A DNA stretch of 64,000 bases, taken from assembly GCA_028826165.1 (NCBI GenBank), contig JAPDFW010000056.1, forward strand, positions 248,001 to 312,000, read 5' to 3'. Below are positions 1 through 11,076 of this stretch, in pieces. The position numbers and the translations under genes are program-made. The notes below the pieces were generated by a model. That model was given only the letters and a program-made list of their open reading frames with translations, was not told the origin of the DNA and ran no database searches. This stretch comes from Anaeramoeba ignava (Eukaryota; Metamonada; Anaeramoebidae). Within the stretch, counting starts at the first letter, position 1. Every line of letters starts with the position of its first letter.

Positions 1-388
1 TAAAATTAAAATTAAAATTAAAATTAAAATCAAAATTAAATTAAAATTAAAATTAAAATTAAAATTAAAATTAAAATTAAAATTAAAATTAAAATTAAAA
101 TTAAAATTAAAATTAAAATTAAAATTAAAATTAAAATTAAAATTAAAATCAAAATTAAAATTAAAATTAAAATCAAAATTAAAATTAAAATCAAAATTAA
201 ATTAAAATTAAAATTAAAATCAAAATCAAAATTAAAATTAAAAATCAAAATTAAAATCAAAATCAAAATCAATTAAAATTAAAATCAAAATCAATTAAAA
301 AATCAAAATTAAATTAAAATTAAAAATCAAAATCAAATTGAAAATTAAAATTAAAATCAAAATTAAAATCTGTTTTTGATTTTTTTAG
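1..388 (+). repeat. intron tail filled with AAAATT hexamer array
   Basis: The first 370 bases are almost pure AAAATT/AAAATC hexamers with occasional single-base slips. The array ends in a T-rich tract and an AG at 387-388, and a good reading frame follows at once. It is therefore best read as the 3' part of an expanded intron of a + strand gene whose earlier exons lie left of the window. Reading frames through it (Ile-Leu and Asn-Phe repeats) are products of the hexamer period, not genes. Confidence 0.7.
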
Positions 389-557
389 TTATTATGTTGA
401 ACCAATTTATACAGAAGCTGTTAATCCAGATGATCCTTCACCTTATTGTGATGATACTCTTTATGGTGCAACTAAAATTGGAGAATGGGATGTTACTCAA
501 CTTTATAATGAATGTTATTTCATTCCAAATGGAACTTCCAAATTTCACAAATTTTAA
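389..557 (+). CDS. last exon of an unidentified gene (partial)
   Basis: After the AG at 387-388 a frame beginning with one carried-over base reads about 55 residues to a TAA at 555-557. It starts YYVEPIYTEAVNPDD and contains YCDDTLYGATKIGEWD. The composition (acidic, Tyr-rich, two Cys) is that of a real protein and differs from the surrounding simple sequence. I do not recognise the family. The open frame at 376-648 is a shifted shadow. The rest of the gene lies upstream of the window. Confidence 0.5.
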
Positions 558-827
558 AGATTGTTTCTTCAAAAAATTCATTCTCAAATTAATTACTTTT
601 TATTGTTTGAGTTCTTATATTTTTTCTTTTCCGATTATTTTTTCTTGAAGAAACTATTTTTTTTTTGATTTTTTTGGATTGGAACAAAAAAATGAGAATA
701 AAAAAAGGAAGATTGATTTTTTAATTTGAATTTAATTTTGAATTTGAATTTAATTTTGAATTGAATTTGAATTTGAATTTGAATTTGAATTTGAATTAAA
801 TTGGAATTAAAGAAATCATTTCCTTTT
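558..827. other. convergent intergenic spacer with TTTGAA repeats
   Basis: The spacer lies between the 3' ends of the left partial gene (+) and PCYT2 (-). It holds T-rich sequence and a TTTGAA/TTTTGAA hexamer tract at about 725-800. No gene is visible. Confidence 0.6.
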
Positions 828-2103
828 TCATTTCTTTTCTAATAATTTAACTTCTCGTTTTTGTTTATCCTTATTCCTTGATAAATAAACTAATGAGTTT
901 TCAATAATTCTTTGACAAATTGAATCAGAAGTCAAATCAGGAAAATCACTTTCAATTTGGACATAAATTCCCAATTTTTTTGGAACCTTTTAAATAATTT
1001 TTAATTTTTAATTTTTAATTTAGATTTAGATTTAGATTTAGATTTAGATTTTGATTTAGATTTATATTGAATTCTATAATATACTTCATAAGGATCATTA
1101 TCAAGACGTGTTTCAACTTTTGTTGAACCATGACAAACAATTTGAAAATTCATTGACTTTATCAAATCTTCTGAAACATCAAAAGGAGCACCAATAATAA
1201 CCTCATCAACATAACGACAAGAAAGAACAGTAAGAATACGTTCATGAAGATTCATGATTGGAAAATGTTCACCTTTATGTTGATTAACAATTTCATCAGT
1301 ATGAACACCAACAATAAGAAAATCACCCAAAGCTTTTGCCTTTTTAAGAGTAGAAATATGACCGACATGAAAAAGATCAAAACCACCATCAATATAAACG
1401 ATTTTGTCATTTGGCTTTGGACTTTTTCCTTCAGAAAATTGAACAATTTTTCGGGTTGTAGGTAAATATTGAGAAACACGAGTATAAGGACTACTTTGAA
1501 CTTTAATATCCTTTTGATGATGTTCTCGAGTGAGTAAAAGCATTCTCCCAACAAGATCTGTAGTCGAAACACCAGTAGTTCGTGGTACTGTCCTGAATTT
1601 TCCTGCCTCTTTGATTTCTGCATATGAATCACGTCCATCTTTTGTTACTGATAAATCATCTCCATGAATACAAAAATCACAGTTGTATTTATTTAAGTAT
1701 TCAAGTGATGTTATATATGGTGCATCTCGTACTACTTCATCAACCCATTTACATCCTTCAACTGCTTGATATCTTTCTTCTCCTTTTAGTACTGTTGGTC
1801 CTTTGTTTTTTTCAATTTCTTCATCTGAATGAACTCCACAAATTAAATAATCTCCTAATTCTCTTGCTTGTCGTATAAAATTCGCATGTCCCCAGTGCAT
1901 CATATCAAAACATCCTTTATATTTTATATTTATATTATTTTAATTTTATATTATTTTATTATATGAAAAATTTTTTAACGATATTCTTCTTCATTTATTT
2001 TTTATTTTTGCTTTTTTATTTATTTATTTATTTATTTATAATTAATTAACTAACCATCAACCCAAACTCTTATTGGTTTTTTTTTCTCTTCTTTTTCACT
2101 CAT
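828..2103 (-). CDS. PCYT2: ethanolamine-phosphate cytidylyltransferase
   Basis: Makes CDP-ethanolamine from CTP and phosphoethanolamine, the rate-limiting step of the CDP-ethanolamine (Kennedy) route to phosphatidylethanolamine. Three exons are inferred: 2103-2055, 1914-1085 and 986-828, giving 345 residues (human enzyme about 390). Both cytidylyltransferase lobes of this tandem-fold enzyme are present. The first has HWGH after VWVDGCFDMM, DEEIEKNKGP and RTTGVSTTDLVGR. The second has FDLFHVGH, PIMNLHERILTVL and CRYVDEVIIGAP. The first exon (MSEKEEKKKPIRVWVDG) is too short to stand out alone, but splicing restores the conserved VDGCFDM. The last exon (VPKKLGIYVQIE to KLLEKK) matches the family C-terminus. 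The Lys-Ser repeat that an unspliced frame would append is read-through of intron 2. The start is the first ATG of exon 1. Confidence 0.93.
987..1084 (-). repeat. PCYT2 intron 2 with TTTAGA hexamer tract
   Basis: This 98-base intron has donor GTATAT and an acceptor AG at 988-987, read on the minus strand. It contains eight or so TTTAGA/TTTTGA hexamers (about 1020-1066). Unspliced, it stays open as a Lys-Ser repeat, which explains the odd tail of the naive open frame. Confidence 0.75.
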
Positions 2104-2411
2104 TCTTTTATTAATTAAATCAATTTTGATTTTTGAATAAGTTTTTTCTTATTATTTAAAAGAAAAAATGATTTAAATTTTTTTCTTTTGTTGAGTTGGA
2201 AAATTTTAATTTTTAATTTATTTTTTTTTTTCTTTTTGTTTTTTCTTTTTAAAAAATAAAGAAAAAATTTTTCATTCTTCTTTTTTATTAAAAAGAAAAA
2301 AATGGAAAAAAAAAATTTTATTATTATTATTATTATTCTTCTTTTTGTTTTTGATTATTTTTGACATATTTTTTTTAAAAAAAAGATTTTTTTTCTTTTC
2401 TTTTTTTGTTT
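2104..2411. other. intergenic spacer, homopolymer-rich
   Basis: About 308 bases separate the PCYT2 start from the PAP2 stop, both on the minus strand, so the PCYT2 promoter must lie here. The sequence is nearly all T and A runs with short AAG/TTC mixtures. I see no gene or recognisable promoter motif. Confidence 0.5.
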
Positions 2412-5400
2412 TTAACGTTTGGCAGCTATAATTCTCCAAAAAAATAAAACAAGAAAATTGATTGTAAAAATAATTGTAAAAGATGCAATCGATTTTATTC
2501 CTCCTTTTAGTTTCATTCCAAGAATCTAAATTAAAAACATTTTTCAATTAATTTTTTTTTAAAAATTGGAAAAAAACTTTTTTTTATAAAATAATTTAAA
2601 TAAATACAAGTTGAATCGGGATTATAAAAACACATAAAAAGTATGGAACCCAAGTTGGTTTATTTGATGGAGGAGAAAGTGTTTTTCCATCTTCATCTAA
2701 ATGAGATGATGTACATAAAAGAGTAAAATGAAAAACGTATGCAGAAAACATTTGCCTAAAATAAATTCAAATCAAATTTAATTCAATATTTAATTCAATA
2801 TTCAATTCAATTAAATTCAATTCAATATTCAATTCAAATTCAATTCAATTCAATATTCAATATTCAATTCAAAATTCAATTCAATTCAATATTCAATTAT
2901 TCAACCAATTCAATTTGATTCAATTATTCAATCAATTCAATTTCAATATTCATTTATTCAATTTCAATATTCAAATTCAATATTCAATATTAAATATTCG
3001 ATTCATTCAATTCAATTCAATTATTCAATATTCATTCAATATTCAATTTCCATATTCAATTCAATATTCAATTATTCAATATTATTCAATAATTCAATAT
3101 CAATTGAAATATTCATTCAATATTAATTTCAATATCAATTTATTCAATATTCAATATTCAATATTCAATTCAATATTCAATATTTCAATATTCAATATTA
3201 TTTCATTATTTCAATAATCATTCAATATTCCAATTCAATATTTATTCAATATTCATTAATTCCAATATTATTCAATTATTCAATATTCAATATTCAGTTA
3301 TTCAATATTCATTCAATTCAATTTTAATATTCAATATTCAATATTCAATATTCATTCCAATTTATATTCAATATTCAATATTCAATATTCAATATTCAAT
3401 ATTCAATATTCAATATTTCATTATTCAATATTATTCAATATTCAATATTCAATATTCAATATTCAATTCATTATTCAATATTCAATATTTATTCAATATT
3501 CAATATTCAATATTCAATATTCAATATTCATATTATTTCAATATTCAATATTTCAATATTCAATATTCAATATTTCAATATTCAATATTCGATTCAATAT
3601 TCGATAATTCGATTCGATTCAATATTCAATTTCATGTCCATTCAATATTCATTCAATATTCGATTCATTATTATTCAATATTCGATTCTCCCAAATTCGA
3701 TTCCAATATTCAATTCAATATTCAATATTCAATATTCAATTCCAATATTCAATATTCAATATTCATTCAATATTCAATATTTCAATATTCAGTTTATTCA
3801 ATATTCAATATTCGATTCAATATTTCCAATATTTCAATATTCGATTCAATATTCATTTCAATATTCCAATATTCAATTCAATATTCAATATTCAATATTC
3901 AATATCAATATTCATTATTCAATTCCATTCATTCAATATTCAGTTCAATATTCAATTCGATTATTTCAATATTATTCAATTCAATATTCAATATTCAATA
4001 TTCATTATTCAATATTATTCATTCAATATTCAAATTATTCAATATTCAATATTCAATATTCAATATTCAATATTCAATTCAATATTTAATATTCAATATT
4101 CAATTCAATTTAATATTCAATTCAATATTCAATTTAATATTCAATATTCAATTCAATATTCAATTTAATATTCAATTTAATATTCAATTTAATATTCAAT
4201 TCAATATTCAATATTCAATATTCAATTCAATATTCAATTCAATTCAATATTCAATTCAATATTCAATCCAAATAAATACGCAAATGCATGTTGTATTTTA
4301 GCCCAAAATTCAATAGGTTTCATATTTAAAAAAAGTGTAATAACAAATGAAACAGCTGTTGTTATAACAAAGACAATCCAATGGACATTATCAAAATTAT
4401 TCCAATTTATAACTCTTGAATCTTCTTTATTTGTATAACATTTTTCTGACCAACAAGATTGACAACCAAAAGAGTTCATATGATAAAAATTAGCTGAAGA
4501 TACACAAACAATAATTCCAATAATTAATCCAGCAATACAATCTTTAAAAAAAACAAAGTGATTGATTTTGGAAAGTTTCATGATTTTTTTTTCTTTTATA
4601 AAAATTGTAATTTATAAAGTATAATAAATACCTGTTGGATAATGAACTCCAAAATAGATCTTTTAAACAAATATATTATTATATTTTGGTTTTTTTTTTG
4701 AAATTAAATTAAAATAAAATTTTTTAAATAAAATTAAATGAATACTCGAGAATATGATGTCCAAATCACAAATAAAATAATAATTAAAATTAATAACCAG
4801 GATATTTTTAATTTTTCATTATTATGAAAATAAGCATAAAGATAATTTGCTAAATAAGGATATACAACAGCACCAGCTACAGCTCTTGAAGGAAAAGAAG
4901 AAGAAGAATCTTTTCGAATCTTTTAAATTTGAATTTGAATTTTGATTTGAATTTGATTTTGATTTTGATTTTGATTTTGATTTTGATTTTGATTTTGATT
5001 TTGATTTTGATTTTGATTTTGATTTTGATTTTGATTTTGATTTTGATTTTGATTTTAATTTTGATTTTGATTTTGATTTTGATTTTGATTTTGATTTTGA
5101 TTTTGATTTTGATTTTGATTTTGATTTTGATTTTGATTTTTGATTTTGATTTTGATTTTGATTTTTGATTTTGATTTTTGATTTTGATTTTGATTTTGAT
5201 TTTGATTTTTGATTTTGATTTTTGATTTTTTTGATTTTGATTTTGATTTTAATTTTGATTTTAATTTTGATTTTGATTTTGATTTTGATTTTGATTTTGA
5301 TTTTGATTTAATTTTGATTTTAATTTTGATTTTAATTTTGATTTAGATTTAAATTTAATTTTGATTTTGATTTTAATTTTAATTTTGATTTTGATTTTAA

Positions 5401-6093
5401 TTTTAATTTTGATTTTGATTTTGAATTTGATTTTAATTTTGATTTTGATTTTGATTTTGATTTAGATTTAGATTTTGATTTTGATTTTGATTTGATTTAA
5501 AATGGATTTTGATTTTAATTTTGATTTTGATTTAATTTCGTATTGATTTTAATTTGAATTTAATTTTAAATTTAATTTGGATTTTAATTTGGATTTAATA
5601 AAAATTCATAAATATTTGAATAAATTACACGAAGAGCATCCCCAACTATATAAGGACGAAATCTCCATAAAAAACGTTTTGGAATTTGAGTTAAAAAGCT
5701 AAAAATAAACATAACATTTAAAAATTCAAGAGCAAGTTCATCAATACCAAAAATATATAAAATAAAAGGAAGAGTTAAACCAACTTCAATTGTAGTTATA
5801 GCTATCAAAATAAAATAAACAATTAAAAAAACGAGAACAAAATAAATTGTTGTTAAAAATTAAGTTGATAATCATTTGATACGTGTCATAATTAAAGAAA
5901 AAATATGTGTGAATTTATTCATATGTTTTTGACAAAGTTGAATAATTTTCATATCAAAAGGTCGAAAAAAATTTGTTATTGATTTAGGGATTTCATAACA
6001 GAATTTTGCTGGTCTTTTATAAGGAAATTTTGGCGTTGGTTTTTCTTGATTTGAATCTAATAAAGAAGTTTGTTCTTCATCAATATTTGCCAT
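2412..6093 (-). CDS. PAP2-family membrane lipid phosphatase
   Basis: Likely dephosphorylates a lipid phosphate or pyrophosphate in an internal membrane. Seven exons: 6093-5883, 5801-5629, 4919-4746, 4659-4632 (only 28 nt), 4541-4280, 2755-2608 and 2525-2412. They sum to 1,110 nt, exactly 370 codons, which supports the model. The PAP2 motifs assemble only after splicing. Motif 1 is KRFLWRFRP, a perfect K-x6-RP. Motif 3 is SRIYFGVHYPTD, split over three exons, with Arg, His and Asp intact. In motif 2 the sequence reads SSFPSRAVAG, so the usual PSGH histidine is not present. Several hydrophobic helices follow. After the core comes a roughly 160-residue extension with a CQSCWSEKCY cluster and further membrane segments. 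Substrate is not predictable. Confidence 0.88.
2756..4279 (-). repeat. PAP2 gene intron 5, AATATTCAATTC array
   Basis: This 1,524-base intron is essentially one satellite of ATTCAATATTCA/CAATTCAATA units with slippage variants. On the + strand its only G/C base is nearly always C. Donor GCGTATTT and acceptor TTTTAG|GCAAATG, on the minus strand, restore the frame exactly. Confidence 0.85.
4920..5628 (-). repeat. PAP2 gene intron 2, TTTTGA hexamer array
   Basis: The 709-base intron is filled with TTTTGA hexamers on the + strand, nearly perfect at 4960-5140 and drifting to TTTTAA/TTTAGA variants toward 5580. It lies between the KRFLWRFRP exon and the PSRAVAG exon. Long Ile-Leu or Asp-Phe frames across it are artefacts. 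Confidence 0.85.
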
Positions 6094-6223
6094 TTTTAAT
6101 TTTATGAAAAATTTAATTTGGAAAAAATTTTTTAATTTATTTATTTATTAAAAAAAAAAAGAAAAAAAATGGAATTAAAAAAAATAAAAAAAAAATTTTT
6201 CAAATCAAAAAAATAAAGAAAAC

Positions 6224-6476
6224 CAGGTCACAAATTAACGAGTAAGTGTAAGATTAATTGTAACCAATTAGATTCTATTTTCAATTTTTCTTATTCTATT
6301 AAAGATTAAGAAGAAATTGAAAATAATATTTTTAAATGAATCTAATGAGATAAGACAAATTTGCTTAACCAGAAGCACTACATTTCAAATGGAGAAATGT
6401 AATCTAGTTGGCTAAACTAGATAGAACAGATACTACACTTGATCGAAGCCATAAGGCGACTTGATCGAGAATTATG
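6224..6476 (-). ncRNA. U2: U2 spliceosomal RNA
   Basis: Read on the minus strand, the element contains GATCAAGTGTAGTATCTG followed by TTCT, the near-invariant U2 block that pairs with U6 and, through GTAGTA, with the intron branch site. Upstream is a GCC-TTAT-GGC hairpin (stem I). Downstream is a perfect 8-bp hairpin ATCTAGTT/AACTAGAT (stem IIa), then ACATTTC/GAAATGT (7 bp) and TGCTT/AAGCA hairpins, then AAATTTGTC as a possible Sm site. A long stem follows (ATTAGATTC/GAATCTAAT, with TATTTTCAATTT pairing internally), and a terminal stem GGTTAC/GTGACC. At about 250 nt it is longer than the human RNA (about 188), mostly in the 3' stems. The ends are estimated from these pairings. It sits between the divergent PAP2 and VPS35L genes. 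Confidence 0.88.
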
Positions 6477-6600
6477 AATAAAATTTTGAATTTTTATAAG
6501 AAAAATGAATTAAAAAATTTTTTTAATTATGGATAAAAAAAATAAATAAAAAATTTTTTTTAATTAATTTTTCATTTTTCTTTTTCTTTAATAAATAAAA
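6477..6600. promoter_or_regulatory. upstream region shared by U2 and VPS35L
   Basis: The 124 bases between the U2 5' end and the VPS35L start codon must hold both start regions. The sequence is T- and A-run rich. A snRNA proximal element would be expected here, but I cannot pick one out without other snRNA genes of this organism for comparison. Confidence 0.3.
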
Positions 6601-9600
6601 ATGAATGAAGAAAATATTCAAATTACTCCAATTCAAAGAAATTATGAAACAGAAAAAAGAAACAATTTAATTCCATTACAAATTGCTTTTAATCATCCAT
6701 TAGAAACTATTAAAACAGTTATAATTGAACCAAAAAAAAAATCCAAAAGAAAATCAAAAAGAAAATCAAAAAGCAAAAAAAAAAGCAAAGAAGAAAATCC
6801 ACTAGAAGAAGATCCATTAACAAAAAGTGAAGAATATGATCCATTAACAACAAATATTTACGAGAACAAACAAAAATACAATCCATATATGACATCAGGA
6901 ATGTTATTATCAAATACAAGTTTATCAATAACAGAAACAAGTGGTCAAAATTTTTCTTTAAAAGATGATTTTGAACTTCAATTTGTGCCTTGGACTGTTC
7001 GCAAAACATCTATTTTAGCAAAATATACAACTAATTCAAAAATTTCAATTCAAAGTAAATTTAAAGATGATAATGATTTCGGAACTGATATGCAAAATAA
7101 ACAAACTTCCCTCAGTCAAAAAGTTTCAAGAGATAATTCAGATAATTTGTCTCAAGGCAAAACTAAAATTGAACGGTTGAAAGCTTCTGAACAAGAAAAA
7201 GAAAGAGAAAAAAAATTAACGTTAACTCAAGATGAATATTTGAAATATATTCAAAAAATTACTGAAGAATTGGGTCAATGCTGGAATAATAATGATAGAG
7301 TTGGTGCTCTTCGTTATGTTATTCGTGTATTTATTAACAAATTTATAAATATTTTTAAAAGGAATTTTTAAAAGGAATTTTAAATTTAAAAAATAAGGCT
7401 GCAAAAATGTTAAGAAATACAAGTTGTCTTCCTTTTTATCCAAGTCAATTTTTTCTTCTTGCTGATTTATTTGATTCATTTGGTGATTTAGTTTTTGATA
7501 GATTATTAGATTTAACTGATGCAATAGATCCATTAACTGGAAGAAAATATCCACCTTTAAACAGTTAATTTGAAATATAATTAATAAAAATATTTATAAA
7601 AATATTTATAAAAATATTTATAAAAATATTAATAAAAATATTTATAAAAATATTAATAAAAATATTTATAAAAATATTAATAAAAATATTAATAAAAATA
7701 TTTATAAAAATATTTATAAAAATATTAATAAAATTATTTATAAAATTATTAATAAAAATATTAATAAAAATATTAATAAAAATATTAATAAAAATATTAA
7801 TAAAAATATTAATAAAAATATTAATAAAAATATTAATAAAAATATTAATAAAAATATTTATAAAATTATTAATAAAAATATTAATAAAAATATTAATAAA
7901 AATATTAATAAAAATATTAATAAAAATATTTATAAAAATATTTATAAAAATATTTATAAAAATATTAATAAAAATATTTATAAAAATATTAATAAAAATA
8001 TTAATTTAATAAAAATATTAATAAAAATATTTATAAAAATATTAATAAAAATATTTATAAAATTATTAATAAAATTATTAATAAAAATATTTAATAAAAA
8101 TATTAATAAAAATATAAATAAAAATATTTATAAAAATATTTATAAAAATATTAATAAAAATATTAATAAAAATATTTATAAAATTATTAATAAAAATATT
8201 AATAAAAATATTAATAAAAATATTAATAAAAATATTTATAAAAATATTAATAAAATTATTTATAAAAATATTTATAAAAATATTAATAAAATTATTAATA
8301 AAATTATTAATAAAAATATTAATAAAAATATTTAGGAGATTTTACTATTGAACAAGTTCCTGAACCTTCAAAAGAAACTGCTAGAAATTGGTTTTATAAA
8401 ATTGTTAGTGTTCGTGAAGTTTTACCAAGAATTTATACAGAAATTGCATTTTTATCTTGTTATAAATTCTTTTCTAATGAAGAACTTGGTGATGCAATTG
8501 AAAGACTTGGAAAAATGATTCGAGGAATTGGAAAACCAATTACTGCTTTATATTGTAGAGCTTATTTAGTTAAAAAAGCAAAAGAACTTCTTCCAAACAA
8601 AAATGATTTTATTGTTGATTTATTTGAAGATTATTTACTATCTTTCAAGTAATTAAAAAAAATTAAATCGAAAAAAAACAAAATTTTTTAAATTTTAAAC
8701 AATAATAATTTTTTTTTTTAAATTTTAAAAAGACATCAATTACTTTCAGAAAGACATACACAATATTTACAGAAAAAAGGTTTAGATTTTAATAAATATA
8801 TTGATCTTCATAAACCTGCTATTGAATGGATTATTCAAAATATTGGTTTAGACGGAAATAATGTATCAAAAATATTCTTTTTCCTTTTTCCTTTTTAATT
8901 TTAATTTTAATTTTAATTTTATTTAAAAAATTAGGAAACATTTTTGAAAATTTTATCCATTTTTAAAGAAAATTGTCAATCATCAATGATTTTTGAAATA
9001 ATTTTAAATTCTTTTAGACCTTCAATAATTTCATCCAATATCACACAATTAATTCAAATATTTCAAGAATTAGATGATTCAATTCCTCGAGTAAAAATTA
9101 TAAATAAAAATCAAAAAAAAAACTTTTTTTTAAAATAAATTTAAAAATAAATTTAAAAATAGTATAAACTATATGTTACTTTGGGTAGAACATTGTGTAT
9201 TACACCACCACCAAAAGAAAAAATACTCAAAGTTTTAAATGAAATTTGGAATGTTGTTTCAAGATTTCCAGAAATTCATGATTATATTTCAGTAGCTGAA
9301 GTTTTTATTGAATATCCATTAAAAAATTGCAGTGTAAATTTTCCACAAACATGAAAAATTAAAAATTAATATTAAAAATATTAAAAAAAAAAATAGACAA
9401 AACATGTAGATGTAATGGTAAAAGATATTTTAAGACATATATCCAAATCAGGAAGTAAAGACATAGTTTTACAAATAGCAACAATTACACAAAAAATCAT
9501 TTGGTTTTCACCAAGTTTAACAGCAGTTTTATTTTCAGACAACTTTACCAAATTAATGAACTTAATAACTGGAGATTCAAAAGTTGAACTTGCAAAAACA

Positions 9601-10873
9601 ATAGTTAACAGTCTTATGAAATCCAGTGAATTTGTATCAGATCCATTGATTTTATATTCAATTTTTGAACAAACAAAATTACTTCATGATTCAATTACAA
9701 GTCTATCAACACCAGAACAAATAAAAGAAATTTCACAATTAATTTCCAATTTTTTGGAAAAAACTTATTTTGGAAATGAAGTTGAAAAAGAACTGAATTT
9801 TTTGGTTGAATGCAGAGAAACCTTTCTTAATCTTGATTCTGTTATTGGATGTCTTGTTCAAAGAGCTTTATTGCTCACAATGAAAACGTTTAAGATTGTT
9901 AAGAAAAAACATACTAAGAAAACAACAGATTTTGTTAAAGCTTGTTTGTCTTATGCTTATATCACAATCCCATCAATGAATGATTATTTTCTTCGGTTGA
10001 ATCTTTATCTTCAAGCTGGTGAGATTTCATTAATTAATTCGATTGTTTCTCAAGCTGATACCTTTTTTAGAGCTGCTTTGACTTTGTTTCAGGAATTATC
10101 AACTCAAAAAAGTTCTGGTGATTCAAATTCTGTTTTAATTGATGAACAAAAATTAATTGATTTCTTACGTTATTTTTCAAGTATTTTATTGGTTGTTCCT
10201 GGTCATCCAGAACTTGGAGCTTCTTATTTAATCAAAGCCATGATTAAGGTTCTTAAAGATTTTCCTTGGTAATTTTAATTTCAAATCAAGAAAATTTTAA
10301 TTAACATGAAATTTGTTTTCAAAAAAATTCAAATAAAAATTTTTAATTAAAAAAAAAAAGGTCTCAAGGAAGTGATGCAAAAATTCAAATTTATTTCAGT
10401 TTAATTATGCTTTTTGCTTCTTTATCACAAAGAAATTATATTTATCATGTTCCAAATATTGATAGTAATGATACTTTATATGCAGGTGATTCAGAATTTT
10501 TACAAGAACTTCAAGGTTTTTCTTCAATTTTAGTGCAAGAAGTAATGAATGAACTTTATGTTTTAGAAAAAGAAATGAATCCTCAAGTAAATAATTATAA
10601 TTATTAAAAATTTTAATTTTAATTTTTAATTTTAATTTTTAATTTTTTTAGTCAAAAAAGAAAAATGCAATTCTTTCTTTGGATTTCTTTAATATTTTAA
10701 TTGAACATTATGTTCTTGATAAACAATCTGCAAAATTATTATTGAAATTATTTGAAAATGCTAAAAAATCAGATTATACTGATCGAATTTATTTGAAAAA
10801 TACACTTGATTCAATTCAAAAAAAACAAGATTCAATTTATCAACAATTATTTTCAAAACTTTCTAAATTTTAA
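6601..10873 (+). CDS. VPS35L: VPS35L, retriever complex subunit
   Basis: VPS35L is the VPS35-like subunit of retriever, which with VPS26C, VPS29 and the CCC complex recycles cargo from endosomes to the plasma membrane. Nine exons: 6601-7326, 7398-7563, 8336-8648, 8733-8862, 8935-9090, 9163-9333, 9397-10268, 10361-10586 and 10652-10873. They sum to 2,982 nt, giving 993 residues (human 963). Exon 1 is a Lys/Ser-rich N-terminus, then EDPLT, FVPWTVRKTSILAKYTT and LTQDEYLKYI. Other diagnostic stretches are MIRGIGKP, AIEWIIQNIG, HDSITSLSTPEQ, FVKACLSYAYITIPS, NLYLQAGE and QADTFFRAA, and the late motif NYIYHVPNIDSNDTLYAGDS. These match VPS35L specifically rather than VPS35. Nearly all introns are 63-92 bases; intron 2 is 772 bases. 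Confidence 0.95.
7564..8335 (+). repeat. VPS35L intron 2, 11-bp AAAATATTAAT array
   Basis: The intron is a tandem array of 11-bp units alternating AAAATATTAAT and AAAATATTTAT, with almost no G or C from start to end. Donor GTTAAT and acceptor TTTAG|GAG restore the frame with a phase-1 junction (AGA codon). Confidence 0.85.
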
Positions 10874-11076
10874 TTTTTTCTCTTCTTAAAAGAATTTCCA
10901 ATTAATTTTGATTTTGAAGTTTTCTTTTTTTAAAAAAAAAAATAAACCAAATTAACAAAAAGAAATTTTTCTAAATGAATTTTGTTTTTTCATTTTTTTT
11001 CATTTTTTTTTGCTCTTTTTGCTTTTTTTTTTACTTTTTGTGTTTTTTGTTGTTTTTAATTATTCATTTAACTGAA
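10874..11076 (+). promoter_or_regulatory. spacer and promoter region of the LRR-ANK-GTPase-RGS gene
   Basis: Two same-strand genes are separated by about 200 bases of T-rich sequence, including repeated CATTTTTTTT blocks at about 10990-11010 and GCTTTTTG/TTTTTGTG runs. The AATTATTCATTTAACTGAA leader just before the ATG is the only non-homopolymer part. No defined motif can be assigned. Confidence 0.35.

Noticed and set aside
36-272. Open frame of Ile-Leu and Asn-Phe repeats on the minus strand
   Set aside because: It is a reading of the AAAATT hexamer array; period six keeps any frame open. The same reasoning removes the similar frames at 4929-5168, 29873-30100, 30860-31388, 40036-41492 and 44797-45177.
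1001-1066. Lys-Ser-rich C-terminus of PCYT2
   Set aside because: It is intron read-through; splicing to 986-828 restores the conserved family C-terminus.
2272-2547. Minus-strand frame of 91 codons beginning MKNVFNLDSWNE
   Set aside because: It is a shifted reading of the last PAP2 exon and the following homopolymers; the spliced frame (ILGMKLKGGIKSIAS) continues the protein.
2915-4089. Plus-strand frames rich in Ile, Gln, Tyr, Ser and Phe
   Set aside because: They lie in the 1.5-kb intron of the PAP2 gene and reflect the ATTCAATATTCA satellite.
7564-8335. CRISPR-like array
   Set aside because: Short tandem repeats without spacers, inside a eukaryotic intron. None of the arrays in the window has unique spacers.
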